Source of the DNA: JANMDN01 sp031376285
Lineage (GTDB): Bacteria > Actinomycetota > Thermoleophilia > Miltoncostaeales > Miltoncostaeaceae
Assembly (NCBI GenBank): GCA_031376285.1
Contig: JANMDN010000058.1
Location: 1-64,000, forward strand
Length of the DNA: 64,000 nucleotides
Reading direction: 5' to 3'
This document shows positions 23,812 through 32,743 of this stretch, piece by piece. The notes under the pieces are model-generated. The model was not told the DNA's origin. It saw nothing but the letters and a program-made list of their open reading frames with translations, and made no database searches. Both the position numbers and the translations under genes were made by a program. The first letter of the stretch is position 1; each line of letters starts with the position of its first letter.

Positions 23812-24603
23812 TCAGTTCCGCCACGGGTCCGTGTCGACGTCCGCCACCCGCACCTCCACCCCATCGAGCAGCAACCGCGTCCCAAGCTCCCGTTCCGCCC
23901 ATCGCCGAAGCAGCTGGCCCTCAACCACGCCGTGTGGCAGATCCACGAGCGCGAGCCCCGGCGCGCGGTCCGCGTCGTGGTACTTCAGATCACTCGTCAC
24001 GAAGCACTGCGCCCCCGCCGCGGCCGCCGCCTCGATGAGCGACCCGCCCGAGCCCGTGCAGCACGCGACCCTCGAGACCATCTGGTCGAGGTCCCCCACG
24101 CGGCGGACCTGCGCACCCGGAAACGCGCTGCGCCCGATCTCGACAAGCCCTCGCAGGCTCGTCTCGGCGATCTCCCCCACCCTGCCAAGCCCAATTCCCG
24201 GGTCGTCGGCGCTCGGCTCCAGCGCCACATGTCCCGACATTCCGAGCAGCTCGGCCATCATGTCGTTCAAGCCGCCGCGGGCCGCGTCGAGGTTCGTGTG
24301 CGCCGCGATCACCGCGATCTGCAACTCAGCCGCGCGCAGGATCAGCCCCTCCGCCCCTGGCCGATCGGTCACGCTCTCGAGGCCCCCGAATATCGGTGGG
24401 TGATGGACGAGGACCACCTCGCATCCCGCCGCCGCGGCCTCGTCGAGCACCTCGGCGCGCAGGTCAAGCGCCGCCATCAAACCGCGTGCCGGCTGACGGC
24501 GGTTGCCGACCAGAAGCCCGACGTTATCCCAATCGGAGGCGAGGCCGCGGGGTGCAAGCTCCTCGATGATCTCGACCAGCTCTTCGACGCTACGTCCGTT
24601 CAG
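23812..24603 (-). CDS. Nif3-family (YbgI/YqfO-like) dinuclear metal protein, CTG start
   Basis: 263 residues if it starts at the CTG at 24603. The conserved Nif3 N-terminus (IIEELAPRGLASDWDNVGLLVG) lies upstream of the first canonical start (TTG, 24480), which would remove it. No ATG, GTG or TTG exists in frame further up, while AAGGAG is placed 8 nt before the CTG, and that codon overlaps the EF-G stop as CTGA. Metal-site motifs are present: VVLVHHPPIFGG, IAAHTNLDAARGG, and FVTSDLKYHD near the end. The family binds two metal ions; its reaction is not settled (GTP cyclohydrolase-like activity is reported for some members). Confidence 0.85.
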   Translation of the reverse strand: MNGRSVEELVEIIEELAPRGLASDWDNVGLLVGNRRQPARGLMAALDLRAEVLDEAAAAGCEVVLVHHPPIFGGLESVTDRPGAEGLILRAAELQIAVIAAHTNLDAARGGLNDMMAELLGMSGHVALEPSADDPGIGLGRVGEIAETSLRGLVEIGRSAFPGAQVRRVGDLDQMVSRVACCTGSGGSLIEAAAAAGAQCFVTSDLKYHDADRAPGLALVDLPHGVVEGQLLRRWAERELGTRLLLDGVEVRVADVDTDPWRN

Positions 24604-26681
24604 GCTGCTCGCTCCTTGCTCGCGCCGGCCCCCTCCACGGCCTTCTGGGCGACATGGGCGGGAACCTCCTCGTAACGCAGGAAGTCCATCGTGTAGTCGC
24701 CTCGGCCGCCGGTCATGGCCCGCAGATCATTTGCGTAGGCGAGCATCTCAGCCATCGGTACCTCAGCGCGAACAACCTCGGTGTGTCCGAACGCCTCCAT
24801 CCCCTGCGGACGCCCGCGCCGGCCAGAGAGATCGCCAATCACGTCGCCAACGCACTCCTCGGGCACCGTGACCCGGGCCAACATGATCGGCTCGAGGAGC
24901 ACCGGCCGAGCCTTCTCGAGGGCCGCCTTCATCCCGAGCGATCCGGCAATCTTGAACGCCATCTCCGAGGAGTCGACGGCGTGGTGCTTCCCGTCGTAGA
25001 CCGTCACGCGCACGTCCACCACAGGGTAGCCGGCGATTACCCCAGACCGGGCCGCCTCGATGACACCTTTCTCGACCGCGGGGATGAACGACCGCGGGAT
25101 CGCACCACCGACGACCTTGTCGACGAACTGGATCCCGGCACCCGACTCCAGCGGCTCGACCCGCAGCCAACAGTCGCCGAACTGCCCCCGGCCCCCGCTC
25201 TGTTTGCGGTGCTTGCCCTCGGCGTGCGCCTCGGCGGTGATCGTCTCGCGATACGGTACCCGCGGTGGGTGCAGCTCGGCCTCGACCCCGAAACGGCGTC
25301 GCATGCGCTCCATCACGGTCTCGACGTGCAGCTGCGACACACCACCCAAGATCAGCTCCGCGGTCTCCTCGTCGCGGTGGATGTCGAGGGTTGGGTCCTC
25401 CTCCGCGAGGCGGCGAAGGGACTGGCCGACCTTGTCTTCGTCGCCCTTGGTCTTCGGGGTGATCGCAAAACTCATGATCGCGGCCGGGTACGGAACCTTC
25501 GCGACGCGGATGTCGGTCGGGCCCGCCGAGAGGATGTCTCCCGTGACGACGTCTTTGAGCTTCGCAACGGCACCGATGTCGCCGGGGCCGAGCTCTGCGA
25601 CGGCCACATGCTCCTTGCCCTGCATCTGCATGAGCTGGCCGATGCGCTCCTTGTTGGCGCTTCGCGAATCGGAGACATGGGTGTCGCTCGGAAGTGTCCC
25701 GCTCACGACCCGCAGCAGGTTGATCTTCCCGCTGAACTGGTCAGCGAAGGTCTTGAAGCAGTGGGCGACCGGTGGCCCGTCAGCGCGTAGCGCGACCGCG
25801 ACGCGCTCGCCGCGCTCGTCGACCGCCCCGGTCACACCAACCTCGAGCGGTGACGGAAGCAGGGTGACGACGGCGTTCACGACCCGGTCGGCGCCGATCC
25901 CCGCCGTCGGGGCGGCACACATCACGGGGTAGATCTTCCCGAGGCGCACGACCCGGTGAAGACTGTCGATGAGCTCTTGGGTTGTGATCTCGTCGCCGGC
26001 GAAGTACTTCTCGATCAGCTCGTCATCAGATTCCGCGACAGCCTCGACGAGGGCCACGCGAGCCGTCTCCGCGGCCGCCAGGAACGCCGCTGGGACGGCG
26101 CCGCGCGCGCCGGTCGGGGCGCCGGGTTCGTAGGTCGTCGCGGTCATCGAGACGAGGTTCACGACGCCCGCAAGCGCGGCCTCCTCGCCCATCGGCATCT
26201 GCACCGCGACGCATTTCGCGTCGAGCTCGCGCAGCGCCTCCATCGTCTGCTCGTAGTTCGAGCGCTCACGGTCAAGCATGGTCACGACGACGATCCTCGG
26301 GAGCTCGGCCTCGTCGAGGCGCTGCCAGAGGCGCTCGGTCTGCACCTCCACCCCGGCCGTACCGTTCACCACCATCACCGCGCCGTCGACCGCCCCGAGC
26401 GCCGAGAAGGTGTCGGCATGAAACGAGGGCTCGCCGGGAGTGTCGATGACGTTCACCTTCACCCCGTCCCATGTGAGGTTGCACAGCGACGCCGAGATGC
26501 TCATCTGGCGCCTGCGCTCCTCCTCGTCCCAGTCGCAGACCGTCGACGCGTCCATGACCGAGCCCATCCGCTTAATCGCTCCGGCGCTGAAGAGCATGGC
26601 CTCGACCAGACTGGTCTTCCCGCATCCGCGATGGCCTACGACGGCAACGTTGCGAAGCTTGGCAGGGTCCTGGGCGGCCAT
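24600..26681 (-). CDS. Elongation-factor-G-like GTPase with altered G3 and G4 motifs
   Basis: 693 residues from the ATG at 26681 (AAAGG seven nt upstream; a GTG at 26699 is less well placed). G1 is GHRGCGKTS. G3 is DTPGEPSF, with Glu where canonical EF-G has the catalytic His of DTPGH. G4 reads TMLD in place of NKxD. Domains II-V follow the EF-G plan, with SGGRGQFGDCWLRVEP in domain IV and GRRGRPQGMEAFG in domain V. This is the divergent actinobacterial EF-G-like (FusA2/EF-G2) type, not the housekeeping fusA, which normally sits in the str operon. It overlaps the Nif3-like gene by 4 nt. Ribosome-linked function is inferred; guanine specificity may be relaxed. Confidence 0.85.
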   Translation of the reverse strand: MAAQDPAKLRNVAVVGHRGCGKTSLVEAMLFSAGAIKRMGSVMDASTVCDWDEEERRRQMSISASLCNLTWDGVKVNVIDTPGEPSFHADTFSALGAVDGAVMVVNGTAGVEVQTERLWQRLDEAELPRIVVVTMLDRERSNYEQTMEALRELDAKCVAVQMPMGEEAALAGVVNLVSMTATTYEPGAPTGARGAVPAAFLAAAETARVALVEAVAESDDELIEKYFAGDEITTQELIDSLHRVVRLGKIYPVMCAAPTAGIGADRVVNAVVTLLPSPLEVGVTGAVDERGERVAVALRADGPPVAHCFKTFADQFSGKINLLRVVSGTLPSDTHVSDSRSANKERIGQLMQMQGKEHVAVAELGPGDIGAVAKLKDVVTGDILSAGPTDIRVAKVPYPAAIMSFAITPKTKGDEDKVGQSLRRLAEEDPTLDIHRDEETAELILGGVSQLHVETVMERMRRRFGVEAELHPPRVPYRETITAEAHAEGKHRKQSGGRGQFGDCWLRVEPLESGAGIQFVDKVVGGAIPRSFIPAVEKGVIEAARSGVIAGYPVVDVRVTVYDGKHHAVDSSEMAFKIAGSLGMKAALEKARPVLLEPIMLARVTVPEECVGDVIGDLSGRRGRPQGMEAFGHTEVVRAEVPMAEMLAYANDLRAMTGGRGDYTMDFLRYEEVPAHVAQKAVEGAGASKERAA

Positions 26682-26791
26682 GTTTGTGCCTTTCGTCACA
26701 TCATCGGTAGCGTGATCCTAACCAGGCACCGGGGGGGCCTGTCAACGCTGATGTGAAACGGCAGGCGGCCCGTCGGCCGCAGGAGCACCCG

Positions 26792-27604
26792 CTACGTGGA
26801 GTTCGGGACGCTCACGGTGTCGTTCAGGCGGCCCTTCAGACGCAGGATTGCCTTGGTGTGGAGCTGGCTCACGCGGCTCTCGGTGACGCTCAACACCTCG
26901 CCGATCTCGCGGAGCGTCAGGCCGTCGTAGTAGTAGAGGGCGATGACGATTTTCTCCCGCTCAGGCAGGCGGGCGATCGCGTCGGCGAGCGTGTCGCGCA
27001 TCTCGGTGAGGTCGAGCTGCGAGGCGGGGTCGGCGAGCTTGTCGTCGCCGATCGTGTCGATCAGCGCGAGCGGCTCGCCGCCCGAGTTGACGTTCCACAT
27101 CTCGTCGAGCGCCACGATCGACGCGTTCGAAATCTGGCTCAGCGCGTGGTGGAACTCGGCGAGGCCCATGTTGAGCGCCCCCGCCAGTTCCTCATCGGTC
27201 GGCGCCCGCTGGAGTCGGTTCTCAAGCTCAGCGGACTTGCGTTCGATCTCCCTGGCCCGCGAGCGAACAGAGCGCGGTACCCAATCGAGCGAGCGCAGCT
27301 CGTCGATGATGGCGCCCTTGATTCGGGTCACCGCGTAGGTCTCGAACTTGACTCTGCGGGCCGGGTCGAACCGCTCGACCGCCGAGATCAGCCCGAGGAG
27401 GCCATAGGAGATGAGATCGGTCTCCTCGACGTGCGAAGGAAGCGCGCTCGACATGCGGCCCGCGACGTACTTCACAAGCGGGGCGTACATGAGGATGAGG
27501 CGGTCGCGGGCGGTCTGGTCGCCGTGCTCCTTCAGGCGACGCCAGAGCATGCGCAGTTCCTCACCGCTTGGCGGTGCCGCCTTGGTCTGTGTGGGCAGGG
27601 CCAT
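26792..27604 (-). CDS. whiG: RNA polymerase sigma factor, WhiG/FliA type
   Basis: 270 residues. Region 2 (LILMYAPLVKYVAGRM, ETDLISYGLLGLISAVERFDP, FETYAVTRIKGAIIDELRSLDWVPRSVR) is diagnostic for the FliA/WhiG group. Region 3 (RAPTDEELAGALNM) and region 4 (LPEREKIVIALYYYDGLTLREIGEVLSVTESRVSQLHTKAILRLKG) follow. Such factors direct flagellar genes in motile actinobacteria or spore genes in streptomycetes; no target is visible here. A TACACT box (minus strand, 27613-27618) ends 8 nt before the ATG, which suggests a leaderless transcript. Which role applies cannot be told from this window. Confidence 0.9.
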   Translation of the reverse strand: MALPTQTKAAPPSGEELRMLWRRLKEHGDQTARDRLILMYAPLVKYVAGRMSSALPSHVEETDLISYGLLGLISAVERFDPARRVKFETYAVTRIKGAIIDELRSLDWVPRSVRSRAREIERKSAELENRLQRAPTDEELAGALNMGLAEFHHALSQISNASIVALDEMWNVNSGGEPLALIDTIGDDKLADPASQLDLTEMRDTLADAIARLPEREKIVIALYYYDGLTLREIGEVLSVTESRVSQLHTKAILRLKGRLNDTVSVPNST

Positions 27605-27612
27605 TGCGAGTG

Positions 27613-27618
27613 AGTGTA
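27613..27618 (-). promoter_or_regulatory. -10 box of the sigma factor gene
   Basis: TACACT on the minus strand, 8 nt before the ATG at 27604. Confidence 0.45.
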
Positions 27619-27660
27619 GACACGCTTTTTGGGCCCACCCCGATAACCCTCCTCAGGCGG

Positions 27661-27993
27661 TTACCGTGGAACGTCGCGTGCGCGAATGTGCATCATGGCG
27701 TCGACCACGGCGATGACCGTGAGGGGGAGCGTGATCAGCAGGAGCCGGGGGTCGCCGACCTTGACGCCGCGGCTCACCGCGATCGAGGCGATGACGATCG
27801 ACCCGGCGATCCAGACCGCTCCGCGAAGGATCTGGCCGACGAGAACGTGGCCGAGACCTGGCATCAGGATCGTCAAGACGATGACAAAGAACTTCGTCCT
27901 CCCGGGACTGCGCTGCGCACTCACTCGCCGAACCCGCCCCAAATCAAGTCGCTCACGTAAACACTCCTCGGTCGCCGGCCCGCCGGGAAGCAT
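27661..27993 (-). CDS. Small membrane protein, unknown function
   Basis: Up to 110 residues; a GTG at 27924 giving 87 residues (VSAQRSPGRTKFFVIVL) is also likely, since the ATG at 27993 abuts a hairpin and overlaps a TATGCT box. Two or three hydrophobic segments: FFVIVLTILMPGLGHVLVGQ, AVWIAGSIVIASIAV and LLLITLPLTVIAVVDAMMHI. The PGLGHVLVGQ turn resembles TM2/DUF5683-type small membrane proteins. It lies between the sigma factor and the ABC exporter in the same direction. No function can be given. Confidence 0.6.
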   Translation of the reverse strand: MLPGGPATEECLRERLDLGRVRRVSAQRSPGRTKFFVIVLTILMPGLGHVLVGQILRGAVWIAGSIVIASIAVSRGVKVGDPRLLLITLPLTVIAVVDAMMHIRARDVPR

Positions 27994-27994
27994 A

Positions 27995-28035
27995 GGTCTC
28001 GGAGGCGCGCGCGTTGATACCGCGCCTCCGAAACC
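27995..28035 (-). terminator. Hairpin after the ABC exporter operon
   Basis: 15-bp arms (27995-28009 and 28021-28035) with one mismatch and an 11-nt loop, 10 nt beyond the permease stop codon. No U run follows. Confidence 0.65.
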
Positions 28036-28044
28036 GTCCGCGAC

Positions 28045-30600
28045 CTACTCGTATTGCAGTGCGCGGAGCACGTCGATCCGGGCCGCTCGACGTCCCGGCG
28101 CCGTGGCCGCCAGGATCCCCGCAAGGATCGAGACCACCGCGAACACGACGAGCGCGACGACGGGAACCGAGAACGCGACATCGTAGGAACTGAGGGCTCG
28201 CGTGATCAGTGCCGCAAGACCCACCCCAAGCGGCAAACCCATCGCCGCTCCGATCAGCGCCGTGATGATCCCCTCGTGGCGGATCATCCCCCGGGCCTGG
28301 CGTCGGCTCATCCCGACGGCCCGCATCATCCCGAGTTCCCGCGTGCGTTCGATCACCGAGAGCGCAAGCGTGTTGACCATCCCAAACAGGCTGACGATCA
28401 CCGAGAGCGCGAGCAGGACATACAGCAGGTTGAGGAGCGTGTTGACGCTCTCCGCCCGCTTCTTGATGAAGGCGCCGGCCGTGCGCACCGTCGACTCCGG
28501 GTAGTCCCTGAGCGCGACGTCAAGCGCGGCCGTGGGCGCCGCCGGGTCGCCGAGGCGCAGGAGTGTCAGGGCGTCCGATGGCTGAGCGAAGAGTCCGTCG
28601 AACGCCGTCGTGGAGACCACGACATCCCCGACGAGCGAGTCGAACTTCGACGGGCGGAAGGTTCCGGCGACACGAACCCGCGCCTTCTCTCCAGACCCGC
28701 TGACGATTGGAAACTTGCCCCCCACCGAGAGGCCGTGCTTCTTTGCGAACCCTGTGCTGACGAGGGCGTCCGTCGCGGCGAGGCCCTCAAGGGTCGCGTT
28801 CGACCCCTGGTCCCACCGGAAGTTGTAGACGGAACCGAAGGTCTCGGGATCGACGCCATTTGCGATGACGTCCTGCGCGGCAGCCCTCGCGCTATCGCTT
28901 CGGATACCGGAGGCCACCTCGACGCCTGACGCCTTGGCGGCGGCCTCAGACGTTCCCGCGGTGAGGTTCTCAAATCCGTCACCTCGGGAGATCACATGAG
29001 TCGCCGTGATCTGCTGCTCGAGCGCGTTCGTGCTCGACTGGCGAAGTCCGTTGCCGAGCACGGCGACGAAGGTCATCAGCGCGAGACCGATCATCAGCGC
29101 GGCGGCGGTCGATGCCGTGCGACCGGGGTTTCGAATGGCGTTCTCGAGACCGAGGCGGCCGCTCACACCGCCAAGGCGCGCTGACGGCGCACCGACGATC
29201 CTGGCAAGGGGGCCGACAAGCCGAGGGAGGACAAGCGCAACGGCCAGGAAGAGCACCACCAAACCGAACGCGAGGAGCAGCAGCCGTGGGGTCGTCTGAA
29301 GGCTCCCAAACACGGAATAGCCGAGGAGGCCGACCGCGGCGAGGCCCGTAACGGCGCCGATAGATGGCGCGCGGCGCGCCAGTCGTGTCGGTGCAAGGGT
29401 CGCCCCCTCGCGAACTGCGGAGATCGGCGCGACGCGCGTCGCCCTGCGCGCTGGCACGAGACTCGCGACGACGGTCACGATCGTGCCGACGAGCAGCGAG
29501 ACGACGATCGTGCGTGTACCGAGCACCGCGCCGGTTTGGGGCAGGTCGATGCCGAGCGCCACGAAGAGCGCGTTCAGCCCCTTCGCGATTCCGAGACCGG
29601 CGAAGAGCCCGATGATCGAGCTGACAAGGCCGACGACGAGCGCCTCGACCAGCACGCTCCCCATCACTTGACGCCGTGAGGCCCCAAGTGTCCTGAGCGT
29701 CGCGAACTCACGCGTTCGCTGCGCCACCGTGATCGACAGCGTGTTGAAGATGACAAACGCGCCAACGAAGAGGGCAATGCCTGCGAACGCGAGCAGGAAG
29801 TTCGTGATGAACCCGAGCCCCTGCGCGATGTCCTTTTTCTGCTCCTTCGCCTCCGCGGTGCCCGAGCGCACCTGGGCAGTGTCCGGCAGGACCGTGGCGA
29901 TTTCCTTGGTGAGCTCGTCCGCGCTCACGCCGGGACTGGCCGCGACCGAGATCTGATCGAGCTTGCCGACCTTCGCCACGAGCGTCTGGGCCGTCTCGAT
30001 GTCGAAGGCGGCGATGGTCGCGCTGCCAAGGCTCGACGCGCCGCCGAACGTGGCAAGGCCGGTGATCTTGAACGGCTGTGCCGGGCCGCGACCCGAGATC
30101 CGGATCGTGTCGCCCACCTTGAACTGGTGGTCGGCCGCCGTCTTCGGGTCGATGACGACCTCGCCCGTCCCGGCCGCGAATCGGCCGGTCGTGAGTTGGA
30201 GCGCGTTGAAGCGCTGCTTGGTCGGGTCGATCCCGTAGGCGAAGGCCGGCGCGCCCTTCGTGTCGATCAGCTTGCCCTGCTTGTCGATCAGCCGTGCGCC
30301 GGTCTCATCAGACACGCTCCCGGTGGCGTCGGCGACATCGGGAAGGCGGCGCACGCGGTCAAGCAGCGCTGCGTCCAAGGTCGGCGGGCCGCTGTTTGCG
30401 AAGTCGACCACCGTCTTTCCACTCACGACGGCATCCGTACCCTTGAAGCTCGTATCGAAGATCCCATTGAAGGCCTTCGAGATGGTGTCGGTCAGGACGT
30501 AGGTGCCCGAGATCATGGCGACCCCGATGATCACCGCAAGACCGGTGAGGAGCGCGCGGATCTTTCTCCCCGCGAGCCCTTTGAGTGCGACCGAGAGCAT
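28045..30600 (-). CDS. ABC transporter permease, MacB/FtsX type, two FtsX domains
   Basis: 851 residues. The start MLSVALKGLAGRKIRALLTGLAVIIGVAMISGTYVL is the typical first transmembrane segment. It is followed by a large extracytoplasmic domain, then FtsX-domain helices (IALFVGAFVIFNTLSITVAQRTREFATLRTLGASRRQVM). A second set occurs at the C-terminus (YVLLALSVIVSLFGMVNTLALSVIERTRELGMMRAVGMSRRQARGM). This long, duplicated form is usual in Gram-positives. The ATG overlaps the ATPase stop codon (TAATG), so the pair is translationally coupled. It probably exports or removes peptides, antibiotics or lipids. Divergence from a two-component system suggests control by it. Confidence 0.9.
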   Translation of the reverse strand: MLSVALKGLAGRKIRALLTGLAVIIGVAMISGTYVLTDTISKAFNGIFDTSFKGTDAVVSGKTVVDFANSGPPTLDAALLDRVRRLPDVADATGSVSDETGARLIDKQGKLIDTKGAPAFAYGIDPTKQRFNALQLTTGRFAAGTGEVVIDPKTAADHQFKVGDTIRISGRGPAQPFKITGLATFGGASSLGSATIAAFDIETAQTLVAKVGKLDQISVAASPGVSADELTKEIATVLPDTAQVRSGTAEAKEQKKDIAQGLGFITNFLLAFAGIALFVGAFVIFNTLSITVAQRTREFATLRTLGASRRQVMGSVLVEALVVGLVSSIIGLFAGLGIAKGLNALFVALGIDLPQTGAVLGTRTIVVSLLVGTIVTVVASLVPARRATRVAPISAVREGATLAPTRLARRAPSIGAVTGLAAVGLLGYSVFGSLQTTPRLLLLAFGLVVLFLAVALVLPRLVGPLARIVGAPSARLGGVSGRLGLENAIRNPGRTASTAAALMIGLALMTFVAVLGNGLRQSSTNALEQQITATHVISRGDGFENLTAGTSEAAAKASGVEVASGIRSDSARAAAQDVIANGVDPETFGSVYNFRWDQGSNATLEGLAATDALVSTGFAKKHGLSVGGKFPIVSGSGEKARVRVAGTFRPSKFDSLVGDVVVSTTAFDGLFAQPSDALTLLRLGDPAAPTAALDVALRDYPESTVRTAGAFIKKRAESVNTLLNLLYVLLALSVIVSLFGMVNTLALSVIERTRELGMMRAVGMSRRQARGMIRHEGIITALIGAAMGLPLGVGLAALITRALSSYDVAFSVPVVALVVFAVVSILAGILAATAPGRRAARIDVLRALQYE

Positions 30601-31370
30601 TAGGCCGTCACCTGCGCGAGCGCCTCGAGCACCTGCTCGTGGCTCGACCGGCCAAGCGTCTCCACCAGGCGACCGTCGGCGAGGAAGATGATCCGGTCGG
30701 CGATGGTCGCCGCGCGCGCGTCATGGGTCACCATCACCACGGTCTGGCGGTAGTCGTCGACCGCTCCGCGAAGGAGCTGCAGCACCTCTGCGCCGGTGCG
30801 CGTGTCCAGGTTGCCGGTCGGCTCGTCGGCAAAGAGCACCGTGGGTCGTCCAACGAGGGCGCGGGCGACCGCGACGCGCTGCTGCTGCCCGCCCGAGAGT
30901 TCCGATGGGCGGTGGCCCAGCCGGTCACCGAGACCGACCCGGCGAACGACCTCGTCGAGCCACTCCGGGTCCGGGCGCTCACCGGCGATCCGAAGCGGCA
31001 AGACGACGTTCTCCTGCGCCGTCAGCATCGGGAGGAGGTTGAAGAACTGGAAGATGAAGCCGATGTGTTGGCGTCGAAGTTTGGTGAGGTCGCGGTCGGC
31101 CAGGCGACTGATCTCCGTGTCCGCGATCCAAACCTCGCCGCTTGTCGGGCGGTCGAGCCCCGCGAGGATGTGCATGAGCGTCGACTTTCCGGACCCGGAT
31201 GGGCCCATGACCGCGACCAGCTCACCACGGGTCACCGAGAGCGACACGTCCGCGAGCGCATCGACGGTCGCATCGCCAGTGCCGTAGCGGCGACAGAGGT
31301 CTCTTCCAGTGACGACGACGGCCGATCCAGTGGCATGTGAGTCGATGGTCCCCGTTGGCGTTTCCCGCAT
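30600..31370 (-). CDS. ABC transporter ATPase, LolD/MacB type
   Basis: 256 residues from the ATG at 31370 (MRETPTGTIDSH), with GGGGAAG just upstream; the frame is open to 31466 but that part is unlike the family. Motifs: VMGPSGSGKSTLMHIL (Walker A), FIFQFFNLLPMLTAQENV (Q loop), ELSGGQQQRVAVARAL (signature), LFADEPTGNLDTRTG (Walker B) and VTHD (switch His). It drives the permease at 28045. The divergent 176 bp upstream, shared with the sensor kinase gene, must hold the promoters of both. Confidence 0.92.
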   Translation of the reverse strand: MRETPTGTIDSHATGSAVVVTGRDLCRRYGTGDATVDALADVSLSVTRGELVAVMGPSGSGKSTLMHILAGLDRPTSGEVWIADTEISRLADRDLTKLRRQHIGFIFQFFNLLPMLTAQENVVLPLRIAGERPDPEWLDEVVRRVGLGDRLGHRPSELSGGQQQRVAVARALVGRPTVLFADEPTGNLDTRTGAEVLQLLRGAVDDYRQTVVMVTHDARAATIADRIIFLADGRLVETLGRSSHEQVLEALAQVTA

Positions 31371-31534
31371 GGTCTTCCCCAGTGCTCGTTTGTCGAAGCG
31401 GATGACCTCCACGCTAGGAGGAGCCGCCCCGAGCCGCGTCGGCCGCGGGGTTCGATCCGATGTCATCCCTTTTGATGACGCCGGGCAACCGAGAGATCCT
31501 CCGCCAGGACCTACGAGCGCACCGACGACGACGG

Positions 31535-31540
31535 TAATCT
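31535..31540 (+). promoter_or_regulatory. -10 box of the sensor kinase gene
   Basis: TAATCT ends 6 nt before the ATG at 31547, giving a leaderless kinase-regulator transcript. Confidence 0.5.
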
Positions 31541-31546
31541 CATCCC

Positions 31547-32740
31547 ATGAGACGTCGCATGCTCCCGTTCGCGGCCACGTGGTGGTCAGTCGGCCTGGGC
31601 GTTCTCACCTTTGTCCTGTGGCAGCTTGAGATTTGGCTCGGGGCGCCTGAAGACGGCAACCGGGCGAGTCAAATCACGCTTTCGGTCATCGGTTCGCTGG
31701 CGATCGCCGGGGTGCGGTGGTTCCCCCTGCAAATGTCGATTTTTGGTGCGGCAACGGTTCTCGCGGGCGGTTGGTTCGATCCGGCGGGAACGTTCGGGGT
31801 GGAGTCAAGTTCGTTTCCCGTCATCGTGGCAGTCGCCACCTTCGGCACGCTCTACTCGCTCCGCGAGCGGCTCGTCGGGCTCGGAGCGATCCTTGCCGGT
31901 GCGGTTGCGATCATCCTCCACCTGCCGGAATCGGAAATCGATCCGAGGGCAAGCCGGACGGCGCTACTGATCAGCAACCTGATCATCTTCACGGTCATCT
32001 GGGCCATCGCGTGGTTGATCGCCAGCCGGTGGCGCGCAAATCGCGAACTGCGACTTCGCGCGGCAGCCTTCGAGGCCGAAAGCAACGCGCGGGCCGCCGC
32101 GGCGGTTGCGGATGAGCGGGGCCGGATCGCGCGGGAGCTGCACGATGTCGTCGCCCACAACGTGAGCGTCATGGTGGTTCAGGCCGGTGGGGTGCGGCGC
32201 CTGCTCGGCCCGGATCTCGGCCGGGAGCGCGAAGCCCTTGCGACAATCGAGGAAACCGGCAGGCGAGCCCTCGCCGAGATGCGCAGGATGGTCGGTGTGA
32301 TGCGCGGAAGCGAGTCCACCGCGCCCGACCTTGAGCCTCAACCGGGCCTCGCTCGCTTGGATCAACTGGTGATCGAGATGCGTGAGGCCGGTCTACCGGT
32401 CGAGCTGCACGTCGAGGGAACCCCGACAGCGCTCTCGGCCGGAATTGACCTTTCCGCCTACCGCATCGTCCAGGAAGCACTCACCAACGCGCTCAAGCAC
32501 GCAGGGCCCGCCAGCGCTGTCGTGACGGTCCGCTACCTGATCGGTGAGATTGAGCTCGTCGTGGATGACGACGGTCGGGGCAGGACTCCCTCGACCGGGA
32601 GGACGGGGCACGGGCTTGTCGGCATGCGCGAACGGGTCGCTGTCTACGGCGGCCGCCTCGATGCGGGACCAAGGCCGGGCGGCGGCTTCCGACTCCAGGC
32701 CACCCTCCCGATTGACGCGTCCGTGGCGATGAGCGTGTAG
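31547..32740 (+). CDS. Sensor histidine kinase, NarL/LiaS-type (HisKA_3)
   Basis: 397 residues. The N-terminal 150 residues hold several membrane helices (for example LPFAATWWSVGLGVLTFVLW, LLISNLIIFTVIWAIAWLIA). The dimerisation/phosphoacceptor segment is ERGRIARELHDVVAHNVSVMVVQAGG, the HisKA_3 signature with the His after EL. The HATPase core has EALTNALKHAG (N box), VDDDGRG and GHGLVGMRERV (G boxes). It lies 3 nt before the LuxR-type regulator. The sensing domain is almost all membrane, as in kinases that detect membrane damage or peptide antibiotics; the adjacent ABC exporter fits that. Confidence 0.92.
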   Translation: MRRRMLPFAATWWSVGLGVLTFVLWQLEIWLGAPEDGNRASQITLSVIGSLAIAGVRWFPLQMSIFGAATVLAGGWFDPAGTFGVESSSFPVIVAVATFGTLYSLRERLVGLGAILAGAVAIILHLPESEIDPRASRTALLISNLIIFTVIWAIAWLIASRWRANRELRLRAAAFEAESNARAAAAVADERGRIARELHDVVAHNVSVMVVQAGGVRRLLGPDLGREREALATIEETGRRALAEMRRMVGVMRGSESTAPDLEPQPGLARLDQLVIEMREAGLPVELHVEGTPTALSAGIDLSAYRIVQEALTNALKHAGPASAVVTVRYLIGEIELVVDDDGRGRTPSTGRTGHGLVGMRERVAVYGGRLDAGPRPGGGFRLQATLPIDASVAMSV

Positions 32741-32743
32741 ACC

